Below the pieces are notes generated by a model. The model was not told where the DNA came from. It made no database searches and worked only from the letters and a program-made list of their open reading frames with translations. DNA of 64,000 nucleotides from Halomonas sp. (GTDB lineage Bacteria; Pseudomonadota; Gammaproteobacteria; Pseudomonadales; Halomonadaceae): positions 1-64,000 of the forward strand of contig NZ_REBQ01000192.1 of NCBI RefSeq assembly GCF_007692655.1, in the 5' to 3' direction. Position numbers and translations under genes: made by a program. Shown one piece after another: positions 18,273 through 28,400 of this stretch (the stretch's first letter is position 1; every line of letters starts with the position of its first letter).

Positions 18273-18299
18273 CGCCGGCATCAAGTTCTGATGCCGGCG
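18273..18299. repeat. Stem-loop between pstS and pstC
   Basis: Perfect 11-bp inverted repeat CGCCGGCATCA / TGATGCCGGCG with a 5-nt loop and no T-tract. In binding-protein operons such hairpins commonly protect the upstream mRNA or attenuate, giving more binding protein than permease. That role is inferred here. Confidence 0.6.
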
Positions 18300-18348
18300 C
18301 AGTAGCAGCCCTATTCAATGTTATGGGACTGCGCAAGCAGCACCACGC

Positions 18349-19368
18349 TTATTCGGCAGGGCTTACAACGGTACGTGCCTGGAATTGCTCAAGTGCATCA
18401 GCGCGCTCTTCTTCATCCATTGGAATCAGACCAGCATCTTCCAGCGGGCTGCCAAAGCCAGAAACCATATCGTTCAGGAAAAACTCGGTGTATTCAGCAA
18501 GGCCAGGAATCACGTCTAGGTGCTCGCCTTTCACGTAGAAAAACAGCGGACGAGAAACCGGATATTCACCGGAACCAATTGTTTCCAGGCTTGGCTCTAC
18601 GCCATCAACAGTGGCAACTTGTAGACGGTCACGGTTTTGGTCGTAAAAGCTCAAACCAAACACACCTACTGCATCAGCCTGCGCATCCAAACGAGCTAGT
18701 GTTTCAGTGTAGTCACCAGCAATTTCAACTATACGGCCATCGCCACGCAGGTTGTTACAGGCATCGCCTTCGACTTCAGCAACACTTTCACAACCAATGT
18801 GGATTACTTTCTCTTCGAAGACTTCACGAGTACCGTGGTTCGAGGCAGGAATTACCAGCACGATCTCTTGGTCAGGCAGGCTACTGTCAACGTCTGACCA
18901 GCGGTTGTAGGGGTTATCAACCAACTCACCATCTACAGTTACTTGTGCAGCGGCGGCTTTGAACACGTGTTCAGGCGTCAGTTCGAATTCAGCACGGTCA
19001 ATGCGTGAGGCGAAAACAATGCCGTCATAGCCGAACATTACTTCGAGAATGTCATTCACGCCATTTTCGTTACAGTTGGCAACTTCGCCGCTGCGAATAG
19101 CGCGTGAAGAGTTGGCGATATCGATAGTGTTCTCACCAACGCCCTGGCAGAACTGACGCAAACCGCCGCCTGAACCACCGGAGCCAACAACGGGAGTATT
19201 AAACTGAGAGTAGGTGTTGCCGAATTCTTCTGCGACGATACTGGCGAACGGTAAAACAGTAGAAGAACCCGCGATTTGTACCGTTTCACGAGCCATTGAG
19301 GCTGTTGAAACACCGGCTGCCAGGGCGGCTACTACTGCAACACCTAAAGTATGCTTTGTTACGTTCAT
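18349..19368 (-). CDS. pstS: Periplasmic phosphate-binding protein PstS
   Basis: Substrate-binding protein of the phosphate importer, 339 aa. It has an N-terminal signal peptide of about 26 residues ending near STASMA-RE, followed by the phosphate-binding loop AGSSTVLPFA, then GSGGSGGG and the Ser/Arg-containing SSRAIRSGE. It is of the longer PstS type found in marine and halophilic bacteria. It is the first gene of pstSCAB, and a Pho box lies about 98 bp upstream of its ATG. PstS can also admit arsenate, relevant because the ars genes follow this operon. Confidence 0.95.
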   Translation of the reverse strand: MNVTKHTLGVAVVAALAAGVSTASMARETVQIAGSSTVLPFASIVAEEFGNTYSQFNTPVVGSGGSGGGLRQFCQGVGENTIDIANSSRAIRSGEVANCNENGVNDILEVMFGYDGIVFASRIDRAEFELTPEHVFKAAAAQVTVDGELVDNPYNRWSDVDSSLPDQEIVLVIPASNHGTREVFEEKVIHIGCESVAEVEGDACNNLRGDGRIVEIAGDYTETLARLDAQADAVGVFGLSFYDQNRDRLQVATVDGVEPSLETIGSGEYPVSRPLFFYVKGEHLDVIPGLAEYTEFFLNDMVSGFGSPLEDAGLIPMDEEERADALEQFQARTVVSPAE

Positions 19369-19465
19369 CGTCGTGTTCCCCTATGGTTTGATATCCGGTT
19401 AGCAAGCGCATCCCGGTAGAGTTGGCCTGCTTGGCCTTTCACAACGAGAAGTCTGCACACTTTCG

Positions 19466-19483
19466 ATTGCAGAAATATGACAG
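19466..19483 (-). promoter_or_regulatory. Pho box upstream of pstS
   Basis: On the minus strand CTGTCAT-ATTT-CTGCAAT: two 7-bp direct half-sites with a 4-bp spacer (11-bp period), matching the PhoB box consensus 7/7 and 5/7. It indicates phosphate-starvation control by a PhoB encoded elsewhere. Confidence 0.7.
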
Positions 19484-19514
19484 CGCAACTTTCTTTGTAT
19501 TATTTTTAGAGGCA

Positions 19515-20246
19515 CTAAAGCAGAAGGCCAAGCGCCGCTAATGTACACAGCGCCAGTGACGCCCCTTGCAGAAAACGCCGATCCATTCGATGGGCAATGG
19601 CATCCGCCAACGCATTACCGATTAACACGGCCGGCAGTAAGGTAAGCGCAACCTGAAAGTGCCATAGCTGAATTTGCTTAGCTAAGGCGAGGGTGATCAG
19701 CGTCAGCATTGACGTTAAAATAAAAAATGCCGCTAAATTACCCCGCACACGGTCGGCCGGTAAGCCGTGCATGAGCAGTACGATGGGTGGGCCGCCAATG
19801 GCAGCAACGGTACCAAAGATGCCGGATAGAATGCCCGCGCCAAACAGCGTTAGCCGATTTACCGGCAGTTGAAAACGGCACAGGGTGACTAACACAGCAA
19901 ATAGCACGATCACCGCAATCAGCTTTTCCAACACAAACATGGGCGCCGCGAGCAGCAACCAAATACCCAAAGCGTTGCCAGGCAAGCGCCCTACTAGCGC
20001 CATGCCGATTGAATCCAGGCGTACTTCATGCCAGTAGTGACGCACCATCATCAAAGACACTGTAAAACCAAACAGCACCAGAATGACCGGCACTAAACGC
20101 GGTTCAAGCATCAGCAGTAGCGGCGCGCCAATAACAGCCAAACCAAAGCCTGTGGCACGCTGTACAAAAGCGCCTAGCATGAGCACCGCCGCACAGCCTA
20201 ACCAAGTATTTAGCGGTAAGTTGATCCAGGTGAGCATGCTATCCAT
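19515..20246 (-). CDS. TauE/SafE (sulfite exporter) family membrane protein
   Basis: A 243-aa protein with about eight hydrophobic helices and the family's two glycine-rich motifs, GAFVQRATGFGLAVIGAPLLL near the N-terminus and GILSGIFGTVAAIGGPPIVL in the second half. Family members move sulfite, sulfonates or other organic anions across the inner membrane. The substrate here cannot be told. Its ATG overlaps the stop of the upstream Bcr-type efflux gene by 8 bp, so the two are co-translated. Confidence 0.85.
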   Translation of the reverse strand: MDSMLTWINLPLNTWLGCAAVLMLGAFVQRATGFGLAVIGAPLLLMLEPRLVPVILVLFGFTVSLMMVRHYWHEVRLDSIGMALVGRLPGNALGIWLLLAAPMFVLEKLIAVIVLFAVLVTLCRFQLPVNRLTLFGAGILSGIFGTVAAIGGPPIVLLMHGLPADRVRGNLAAFFILTSMLTLITLALAKQIQLWHFQVALTLLPAVLIGNALADAIAHRMDRRFLQGASLALCTLAALGLLL

Positions 20247-21426
20247 TTGGCAGAGGCTTTGTTGTTAGCTTGCGCACCCCGATATTGCCCAATACAGCAG
20301 CGCCCAGCATGGTAAGTACCATCGGCCATAGATGCTCAACTTCAAACCAGCCCACCATGACCCCAGCGATGGCCCCACAGGTGAATTGAATTCCTCCCAG
20401 TAGCGCCGTCGCCGTAGCACTGATATGCCCAAAATGATCTAGCAACGCTGAAATCGCATTGGGTGTAATCAGTCCAATCATGCCCGTGAACAGCATGATG
20501 AGTGGCACAACAACCATAAGCGAGGCCATATTCAATGCCGTCATGACGACTAGCGCTATCGCTGCCACTAGCTGTATCAGTAAGCCTAAACGTAAATTTT
20601 GTTGCGGGGAGCGTTTTCGTAACAGGTGAATATTGACCCGGTTGGAAAGCGCTATGACCAGCACGTTAACGCCGAAAACGAGCGGATACGTGGCTGGAGA
20701 GAGCCCAAAATAATCGAGATACAGAAACGGGGAAGCGGTCACAAACGCAAACAAGCCGGCAAATGACGCGGCTACCGCACAGATATAGCCCATGCCTTCG
20801 CGATGCTTAAGCACGCTGGCATAGTTGCGTATCACTTGGCGAGGAGACGCTGCTGGCAACGACATATCGCGGGTTTCCGGTAAGCGCGTTCCCAGCAGCC
20901 ACAATAAAAACCCTGCATACACGGCCAAGAATACAAAAATTAACCACCAACCCGCTATATACAGCAACAAGCTCCCCACAGCAGGTGCAACTAGCGGCGC
21001 CAACATCATAATCATCGCCATGGTAGACATCACTTTGGCAGCTTCTCGCCCGCTAAAGCAGTCACGCACAATCGCCGCCGAGTTAACCACGCAGGCGCCG
21101 CCGCCCAACGCTTGTAAAAAACGCCAAGCCAGTAACGTAGACAAACTGTCCACCGACGTAATGGCAAGGCTAGCCAGCATAAACACCACCAGCCCACCCA
21201 GTAGCACTGGCTTTCTACCGATACGGTCAGAAAGTGGCCCAAAGCACAGCTGGCCCAGTGCAAAGCCAAATAAAAACACGCTGATGGAGAGTTCTGTGCG
21301 GTGAATGCTGGCGCCGATGTTTTCGGCAATAATACCCATGGCAGGCAAGTAAGCGTCGATAGCAAAAGGCGCAAGTGCTGTATTGGCAGCGACCAACAGC
21401 GCCACCCGACGAGGATTAAGGTCCAT
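20239..21426 (-). CDS. Bcr/CflA-family multidrug efflux MFS transporter
   Basis: MFS drug:proton antiporter of 395 aa with 12 predicted helices. Motif A is GPLSDRIGRKPVLLGG after helix 2, and the N-terminal DAYLPAM block is typical of Bcr/CflA carriers. I chose ATG 21426 because AAGGAG lies 5 nt upstream. The track start eight codons earlier has no ribosome site. It is the first gene of a two-gene unit with the TauE-like gene. Confidence 0.88.
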   Translation of the reverse strand: MDLNPRRVALLVAANTALAPFAIDAYLPAMGIIAENIGASIHRTELSISVFLFGFALGQLCFGPLSDRIGRKPVLLGGLVVFMLASLAITSVDSLSTLLAWRFLQALGGGACVVNSAAIVRDCFSGREAAKVMSTMAMIMMLAPLVAPAVGSLLLYIAGWWLIFVFLAVYAGFLLWLLGTRLPETRDMSLPAASPRQVIRNYASVLKHREGMGYICAVAASFAGLFAFVTASPFLYLDYFGLSPATYPLVFGVNVLVIALSNRVNIHLLRKRSPQQNLRLGLLIQLVAAIALVVMTALNMASLMVVVPLIMLFTGMIGLITPNAISALLDHFGHISATATALLGGIQFTCGAIAGVMVGWFEVEHLWPMVLTMLGAAVLGNIGVRKLTTKPLPNG

Positions 21427-21628
21427 GGGTCTCCTTAACGGCAATAACATGCACGCTTAAATAGATAGGGCGCTAATCATAGACGATTTTATGCCGTTTG
21501 TCGGGGGCGACATACTATTGGTGAAAGGCTATTGGAGTTAGCGAACCAAGCAAGTGCCGTGATGCCAAGGAGTTGAGGCTAACGACATTGCCTGGGTAAA
21601 AGCAGTGAAAGGTATTCTAGAAAAGCGC

Positions 21629-22147
21629 TCAATGATTTGCAGCTGCGTCTTGCGATTCAAGCATCTCTACCAGCGGCTGAAATTGCTCGCGGTTGTGCTC
21701 ATTCATGTGCATCAATATCCGGTGGGCTTCCAGGATACGCTCACGCAGCCCCTCTTCATCAGCGGGTTCTTCCGGCAACTCTTCTAATACATCGTTGAGC
21801 GCCGTTGGCTGTTGTAATGGCGCTTCCACCAGCGTAAAAAAATGCGCGAAGCCCATCACATCGAGCATTTTCCGTACATCAGGATTATCGACAATAATCG
21901 TTGGTGGTTGCTCCAAACGCCCTTTGACCGCCATAGCCACCTTGGCAAGAAAGCCAAGCGCCGTTGAGTCCACGTTGGTGGCCTCACGCAAGTCAATCAG
22001 GACGGCGCTCAAACCCGGCGTCGCCGCAAGACGTTGGGCCTGAGTATCGAGCGTAGCGCAGAGCGTTAAACGCACATCGCCGCACAGTTTTAAAACAAAA
22101 ACACCAGAATCGAACGCCGCTTTGATGCGGCCTTCTTCAATCAGCAT
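21629..22147 (-). CDS. STAS-domain anti-sigma-factor antagonist
   Basis: A 172-aa protein. Residues 1-110 form a STAS domain with the expected phospho-acceptor Ser in the motif ATNVDSTALGFLAK. The last 60 residues are an acidic helical extension absent from minimal SpoIIAA-like proteins. It overlaps the end of the SpoIIE-type phosphatase gene by about 11 bp (start 22147; 22153 is possible), which strongly suggests that the phosphatase acts on it. Such pairs control a sigma/anti-sigma or diguanylate cyclase partner in related bacteria. No anti-sigma kinase is present in this window. Confidence 0.85.
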   Translation of the reverse strand: MLIEEGRIKAAFDSGVFVLKLCGDVRLTLCATLDTQAQRLAATPGLSAVLIDLREATNVDSTALGFLAKVAMAVKGRLEQPPTIIVDNPDVRKMLDVMGFAHFFTLVEAPLQQPTALNDVLEELPEEPADEEGLRERILEAHRILMHMNEHNREQFQPLVEMLESQDAAANH

Positions 22148-23330
22148 GACCAAATCCGCTCACCATCATGATTGTTAGATCATCGGGTAAAGCATCGCGT
22201 TCCTGATTAGCATCAAACTCAGCATCTCCTTCCGCAAGAAGTGCATTTGTCTCTGCTAACCGGTCGCGCAATTGCTCAAGGGTTACACACTCGCTTACTA
22301 ATTGCTCAAGTTCCTTGAGCCGCGTGTCGAGCGTTTTACCCGGCAAGCATTCCAGTACACCGTCCGAGCAGAGCCATAGACGAAACTCTGCCGGCAAACT
22401 ACAGCTGAGCGAAGGATACTCTAGATCGGGGAAAAGACCTACCGGCATTCCCTCCCCTTCTAATCGACTAATCGTTCCCCCTGCCGCCAAAAACGGCATG
22501 GGAAGCTGAGCGCCGAGCGAATAGTGCAGAGTATGCGCTTCATGGTCAATAACACCGACAAATAAAGTAGCATGTTTGCCAATATCCGTGCCCTGCAACT
22601 CACGGTTCATTGCTCGCAGCCAGTCGGGGGGTAGATTTTCAGGCTGCTGCCCATCCCACTCGCTCAGCCAGCGATTGCATAAATATTTGAGCAGCACGGT
22701 CACAAAGGCCGATGATGCGCCGTGCCCTGATACATCGGCAAAATAAAACGCGCTGTAACGTTCGTTATAGCGTTGATAATCCAGAAAATCACCGGATAAG
22801 TACAGCGAAGGAGCAAACAAATAGTCGTAATACACCCCATTGATCACTTTTGGGTGCACCGGCAATAGGCGCCGCTGAATGTGACCGCCGCTCTGTTGAT
22901 CCATCCGCAGCAGCGCTAAATGCGTCTCTAAACTTTCATTTAACTCTGCCAGTCGCTCGTGGTCCCGCTCACGCTCAAGGGCTAAATCATTTAGCTCTAT
23001 GGCCTTACGTATCATTCGTCGCAAAAGTTCTGCATGACGCAGTGGATGGACGATATAGTCCACCAAGCCAATATCAATTGCCTTAATTAAGTCGGCATCC
23101 TGGCGCGAGTCACTGACGATTAGTGTCGGCAAGCGGCGCGTCAATTGGGACCATTGTTGCCGAGGCACTGCCCGCGCATGCGCAACAATCAATGCCGTGC
23201 TAGCCGGCAAGTGCTCTATATCCTCAGCGGCAAATACCCACATGCCATCACAGGTAATCGCTTCTGACAACGCGTCGCGTTCAGAACCTGGTTCATCGAT
23301 CACCGCGATCAACTGCTTAGAATGATCCAT
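22137..23330 (-). CDS. SpoIIE-type PP2C phosphatase with degenerate receiver domain
   Basis: A 397-aa protein with an N-terminal receiver-like domain (about 5-125), a coiled linker, and a PP2C/SpoIIE phosphatase domain (about 190-395) with metal-binding motifs YLSGDFLDY and FADVSGHGASSAF. The receiver keeps an acidic pair (VIDEP), but the phospho-acceptor position reads LIVAHARA with no Asp, and the usual Lys-Pro is VHP, so it is unlikely to be phosphorylated normally. I chose ATG 23330 because GAGG lies 6 nt upstream. The track's TTG overlaps the mlaA stop. It is part of a unit mlaA-phosphatase-STAS. Confidence 0.85.
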   Translation of the reverse strand: MDHSKQLIAVIDEPGSERDALSEAITCDGMWVFAAEDIEHLPASTALIVAHARAVPRQQWSQLTRRLPTLIVSDSRQDADLIKAIDIGLVDYIVHPLRHAELLRRMIRKAIELNDLALERERDHERLAELNESLETHLALLRMDQQSGGHIQRRLLPVHPKVINGVYYDYLFAPSLYLSGDFLDYQRYNERYSAFYFADVSGHGASSAFVTVLLKYLCNRWLSEWDGQQPENLPPDWLRAMNRELQGTDIGKHATLFVGVIDHEAHTLHYSLGAQLPMPFLAAGGTISRLEGEGMPVGLFPDLEYPSLSCSLPAEFRLWLCSDGVLECLPGKTLDTRLKELEQLVSECVTLEQLRDRLAETNALLAEGDAEFDANQERDALPDDLTIMMVSGFGHAD

Positions 23331-23338
23331 CATAAGCC

Positions 23339-24169
23339 TCAATCGGCAACGTTTTCGTCACCAAAGTCGCTATCATCGAAGTCACTGTCATCAAAATCAA
23401 AGTCGCTGTCATCGAAGTCAAAGTCATCAGCAGCAAAGGGGTCATCACCCAGTTCTCCGTCGCTGATTTCAAATTGGCGGCTTTGTAAGAAAGCATCTCT
23501 AATAAAACGATAGCGATCACCGCGGATCAGCTCTTCCTGATCCAGAAAGCCAGCGCGAACATCAATCAGGTTTAACGCCGTCAAGCCAACACGAACCGTA
23601 TTATCGTCTACGTAATAAACCGGATAAGAGGCCATGTCAGCAGGCAAACCCGTCGTATCCCGCAGCGTGCTCGGGCCTAATAAAGGCAATACAAGGTAGC
23701 GGGAATCTTCCCACCCCCAAACCGCTAAAGTTTGACCAAAATCTTCGCGATCCGCCGTGATTTGCATATGGGTGGCGTAATCCAAAAGCCCACCAACACC
23801 CACCGTGGAGTTGATCAAAAATCGCGAAGTGGCTAGACCCGCGTTGCCGGGCTTACCTTGTAACATACTGTTAATAGCGGTGCGCAGCTCACCGAGATTG
23901 GAGAAAAAATTACCCACGCCTGTTTGCACAGGCTCAGGTGTAATGGTTCGATAGCCCCTGGCCACAGGTCTTAGCGTGTAGCGATCCACCACATCGTTAA
24001 ACGCAAACACTTTACGGTTAAAACCTTCCCAGGGGTCTTCAGGGTGGGAATCTTCAGCTACTTGAGTACTGGCACAGCCGCCGGTTGCTAATAACGCCAC
24101 CAGTAGGAGAGGCAAGCCCCTGGTGCGCCACGTCAATGATGACTTCCCGTTATTTAACAACTGCCGCAT
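23339..24169 (-). CDS. mlaA: MlaA/VacJ-family outer-membrane lipoprotein
   Basis: Component of the Mla system that removes misplaced phospholipids from the outer leaflet of the outer membrane. It is 276 aa from ATG 24169 (GGAAAAAAG upstream). The signal peptide ends in a lipobox LLATGGC (Cys about 31). The MlaA core includes DPWEGFNRKVFAFND and the helical channel region GNAGLATSRFLINSTVGVGG. The track's extra 30 N-terminal residues overlap the FabH-like gene and are rejected. The C-terminus is an unusual Asp/Phe/Ser tail of about 30 residues (DFDDSDF repeats). Confidence 0.92.
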   Translation of the reverse strand: MRQLLNNGKSSLTWRTRGLPLLLVALLATGGCASTQVAEDSHPEDPWEGFNRKVFAFNDVVDRYTLRPVARGYRTITPEPVQTGVGNFFSNLGELRTAINSMLQGKPGNAGLATSRFLINSTVGVGGLLDYATHMQITADREDFGQTLAVWGWEDSRYLVLPLLGPSTLRDTTGLPADMASYPVYYVDDNTVRVGLTALNLIDVRAGFLDQEELIRGDRYRFIRDAFLQSRQFEISDGELGDDPFAADDFDFDDSDFDFDDSDFDDSDFGDENVAD

Positions 24170-24204
24170 GACTTTTTTCCTTTTTTTCCAATTCCGCACC
24201 GCAT

Positions 24205-25326
24205 TTAGTGCCGGCGCACAACCACGCTGCCAGCACTGTAACCTGCTCCAAAAGAGCAAATGACACCAACGTCTCCTGCGACGAGTTGTTGGCGGTAGAG
24301 ATGGAACGCAATAATCGAACCCGCAGAGCTTGTATTGGCATAACGATCCAGAATGATGGGCGCCTCAGTTGCACTGGGGTCATAACCCAGCACTTTACGG
24401 GCAATCAAATCATTCATGTGTTGGTTAGCTTGGTGCAACCACATGCGCTTAAGGTCGCTGCCATTCAGCTCAAGAGACGCTAAATGATCAGTAATCAGTT
24501 TGGCCACCATGGGGCAAACCTCTTTAAACACACGCCTTCCTTCTTGCACAAAAAGCTTATCCAAAGCCATTGGATCGCTGTCCGTCACACGATTTAGAAA
24601 CCCAGAATTATTACGGATCGCATTGGAAAACCGGGTGACCAAACGCGTACCGAGAATTTCATATCGCTCTTCTGCCACGGCAACGTCGCTATTTTCCAGT
24701 ACTAGAGCGGTACAAGCATCGCCGAAAATGAAATGGCTGTCACGATCCCTAAAATTGAGGTGCGCAGAACAAATCTCTGGATTTACGATTAACGCACGTT
24801 TTACGCTGCCCGCCGCGATGGCATTAGCAGCCATTTCCATCGCAAAGGTTGCCGAGCTACAGGCAACGTTCATATCAAACCCGTAACCTGCTGTACCTAA
24901 TTGCTGCTGCACTTCTACTGCCACGGCGGGGTAAGCACGCTCGAGATTGGAACAGGCAACGATGACCAGCTCAATATCGGCGGCATCCACCTGAGCAGCG
25001 GCTAATGCTTGGCGAGCAGCAGACGTTGCCATTTCACACTGAATGGACGGCTCGGCGTTACTGCGCTGTGGCAGTTTAGGCTTCATACGCTGTGGGTCAA
25101 GGATGCCTTGCGCATCCAAGACGTAACGGCTTTTAATCCCTGACGCTTTTTCAATGAATTCACTGCTTGAATACGCCAGCGGCTCCCGCTCTCCTCGCGC
25201 AATGGCATCAGCATGAGCGCTATTGTCGCTATCTACCCAAGCGTTAAATGCCGCCACCAGGGCCGCATTATCAATGGCGTGTTCCGGCGTATAAAGACCT
25301 GTCCCGGTAATCACCACATTTGTCAT
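24205..25326 (-). CDS. Beta-ketoacyl-ACP synthase III-like protein
   Basis: KAS III (FabH) superfamily enzyme of 373 aa that condenses an acyl-CoA with malonyl-ACP. Visible are the catalytic Cys in NVACSSATFAM, the His in LHQANQHMND and the Asn in RYANTSSAG. It has the long N-terminal insertion (residues about 25-100) found in the Pseudomonas PA3286-type synthase, which uses medium-chain acyl-CoA from beta-oxidation, rather than the 317-aa E. coli FabH form. It is followed on the same strand by mlaA after 35 bp. The chain-length preference is inferred from the family. Confidence 0.88.
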   Translation of the reverse strand: MTNVVITGTGLYTPEHAIDNAALVAAFNAWVDSDNSAHADAIARGEREPLAYSSSEFIEKASGIKSRYVLDAQGILDPQRMKPKLPQRSNAEPSIQCEMATSAARQALAAAQVDAADIELVIVACSNLERAYPAVAVEVQQQLGTAGYGFDMNVACSSATFAMEMAANAIAAGSVKRALIVNPEICSAHLNFRDRDSHFIFGDACTALVLENSDVAVAEERYEILGTRLVTRFSNAIRNNSGFLNRVTDSDPMALDKLFVQEGRRVFKEVCPMVAKLITDHLASLELNGSDLKRMWLHQANQHMNDLIARKVLGYDPSATEAPIILDRYANTSSAGSIIAFHLYRQQLVAGDVGVICSFGAGYSAGSVVVRRH

Positions 25327-25442
25327 GCCAATCTCCTTTTAGCGGCTTGCCGATGTGACTGGCCATCAATGGCTAGTACTAGACTTACGGCGAACCCGTA
25401 CAGTTACTGTGTGCGTAAAATAGCGGTTTTTCCAGAAAACGT

Positions 25443-28400
25443 CTAAACGCTAATTATCTCTTGCCAGCGTTTTTCAAGGCGTTTGACTGAAACCACCATA
25501 CTGGTACCCAACTGCTGAGCAAATAGAGACACCCTAAGCTCCTGCAGCCACCACCCGAAATCAACCAAATCCGGATCTTCAATGTGACCACGACGCTCAC
25601 TTTTACGGCGCGCATCAAAACGGGCCTCTAACCCTTGGACGTCTTGCATCATCATTTGATCGCGGCCACGTTCGCGGGCGGCTTTTTCGAGCCGAATAAG
25701 CGCAGCCTCGGTATAGCGTGGGTATTCGTTAAGCCATGGGCCAGCGTCACGAATAAAGCCCGGATAAACGAGACGCTGCATCTGGTTACTGACATCGCTA
25801 TACACCAACGCCAAGGCAAAATTAAGCTTTCCTTTTAATAGCTTACTAACCGCCAAATGGCCTTTGAGAGCAGCTTCCACACTCACCAGAAGCACTTTCG
25901 CATGGTCAATAAGCTGACCCTGGGTATCCCGCAACCGTTGGCCAAACTCCCCTTCTGAGCGCGGCAGCGGATGCTGTGCCACTACCTGGGTAAACACCGC
26001 TAGCAGCAGATCCTCAACCAGTGCTTGCTTACTGCCCACTTTGGCAAACAACAGAGCGCATTTCTCAACACCGGAAAGTTGCTTAATGGCTTTAGCCTGC
26101 TCGGGTAGCCGAGCAATGGCCAGTCGCGCGATACCCTCTTGGTGGGCCGCATCCGCTTTAGCGGGATGATCGAACAGCGCTACCCTGAACTCGCTGGCTT
26201 CTGCCACTAACGCAGGGTAGGCCTCAACACGAATGCCCGCCTGAGTGGTGACCCGTGAAGCAGGCAGTGGCGCTTCAGGTAGCCCGGCAACGGCAGGTTC
26301 GCTGCTGACTTGTTCGGCGAGTGCCTGGGCGCCGGCACTCGCCGCCGCTTCAAAACGCTGCTCTAACGCGCGCAGATCACGTCCCTGCCCGAGGGTTTCA
26401 CCCGCGTGATCAACGACGCGGATATTCATCATGAGATGCGGTTCAAGCAAATCTAAGCGCCAGTCGTCGGGATGAACCCGCGTGGAAGTGCGACGGCGGA
26501 TAAACTCCCCCAACGCCTCAGTTAAAGGCCGTTGGTCGGGCACTAAGGTTTCCAGCGCTGCATCAACCCAATCGGGAATCGGTACCACTTGGCGGCGGAT
26601 ACTCTTTGGTAGCGACTTCAACAGCGCGATACATTTTTCGCGCAGCAGTCCAGGCACCAGCCACTCCAGAGCGTGAACCGGCACCTGAGGCAACATGGCG
26701 GCCGGAACGGTGATCGTAACCCCGTCATCTTGAGCCTCGGGGTCAAAATGATAGCTGACCGGATAGGCCACGCCTGCCAGGGTCAAATGGTCAGGATACT
26801 GCGCCTGGGTGACATCACCCGCGTCTCTTGCCTTCAGCGCATCAAGGTCGAAATGAAGTATTTCGGGTTCATGCTGCTCAGCCTGCTTGCGCCAGTGCTC
26901 AAACCCTTTGCCGTTGACAATATCCGTTGGGATTCGCTCAGCGTAAAAGCTAAATAGCGCCTCTTCATCGACCAAAATATCCCGCCGCCGGGCACGATCT
27001 TCCAAGGCTTCAACTTCATCAATCAGCGCACGGTTATGGTTGAAGAAACTACCTTTAGTCTGGAACTCCCCTTCCACCAAGGCACGGCGAATAAACAGCT
27101 CCCTGGACTCTTGAGGGGCGATTGGCCCGTAATGCACCCGGCGGCGCGCCACGATGGGTAGGCCAAACAACGTTACCTGCTCAAACGCCACCACTTGTGC
27201 CCGCTTCATTTCCCAGTGCGGCTCGCTGTAGCTGCGTTTTATTAGATGCTGAGCCAGGGGTTCAATCCAGTGTGGCTCGATTTTGGCAACGGTACGGGCA
27301 AATAGTTTGGACGTTTCAATCAGTTCAAAAGCCATGATCCATTTAGGTGATTTCTTGGCTAATCCTGAGCCAGGATGAATCATAAACTTGCGATTGCGGG
27401 CGCCGAGATATTCCCGGTTCTCTAGCAGTGTTCCCAGGTTGGAGAGCAGCCCTGAGAGCAGCGCTTGATGCACTTTGCCTGAGGTTTTTCGCCGAGTTTG
27501 GCGCGCCTGCTCTTCGCTTTCGTCCTCATCCCGGGGTGATGGTGCCGGCACCTCAATATCCATATCGCGCAGCAGTTGGCGGAGTTGGCGGAACGTATCG
27601 TGCCACTCGCGCATACGCAGATAGTTGATATAGTGCTCACGACACCAGCGACGTAGCTGATTGCCTGATAGCGCCTCGCGGGCGTTTTCAATCCCGTGCC
27701 AGAGATTCAGCAAGGCAACAAAGTCTGAGTCTGGATCATGCCAGCGCTGGTGGGCCTGATCCGCTGCCTGGCGTTTATCCGCAGGTCGGTCGCGAGGGTC
27801 TTGAATGGCCAGCGCCGACACGACAATCAGCACGTCACGCAGGCTGCCAATCTCAGCGCCTGCTAGCACCATGCGCGCTAAACGTGGATCAATCGGCAGT
27901 CGCGCCAGCTTGCGGCCCAGTGGAGAAATATGCTGTTTTTCATCGACTGCGCCCAGTTCGAACAGCAACCGAAAGCCATCCTTAACAAATCGGCTATCCG
28001 GCGGATCAACAAACGGGAACTCTTCTATATCGCCTAGCTTCAGACCCAGCATCGAGAGAATCACCGACGCCAAATTGGTGCGCTGAATCTCCGGATCGGT
28101 AAAACCAGGACGGGATAAGAAGTCTTCTTCACTATAGAGACGAATACATACGCCTTCGGCAATACGTCCACAGCGGCCTTTGCGCTGATTGGCGCTGGCT
28201 TGGCTAACCGCTTCAATGGGCAGCCGCTGAATTTTTGACCGATAGCTGTAGCGGCTGATACGCACCAGGCCTGGGTCAATCACATAGCGGATGCCAGGCA
28301 CGGTTAGCGACGTCTCCGCCACGTTGGTAGCCAGCACTATTCGCCGCCCGCGGTGAGGGGCAAAGACGCGGTTCTGTTCTTCGTTAGAGAGCCTGGCATA

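Noticed and set aside
24170-24259. Extended mlaA start used in the ORF track
   Set aside because: It overlaps the FabH-like gene, puts 30 residues before the signal peptide and would disrupt lipoprotein export.
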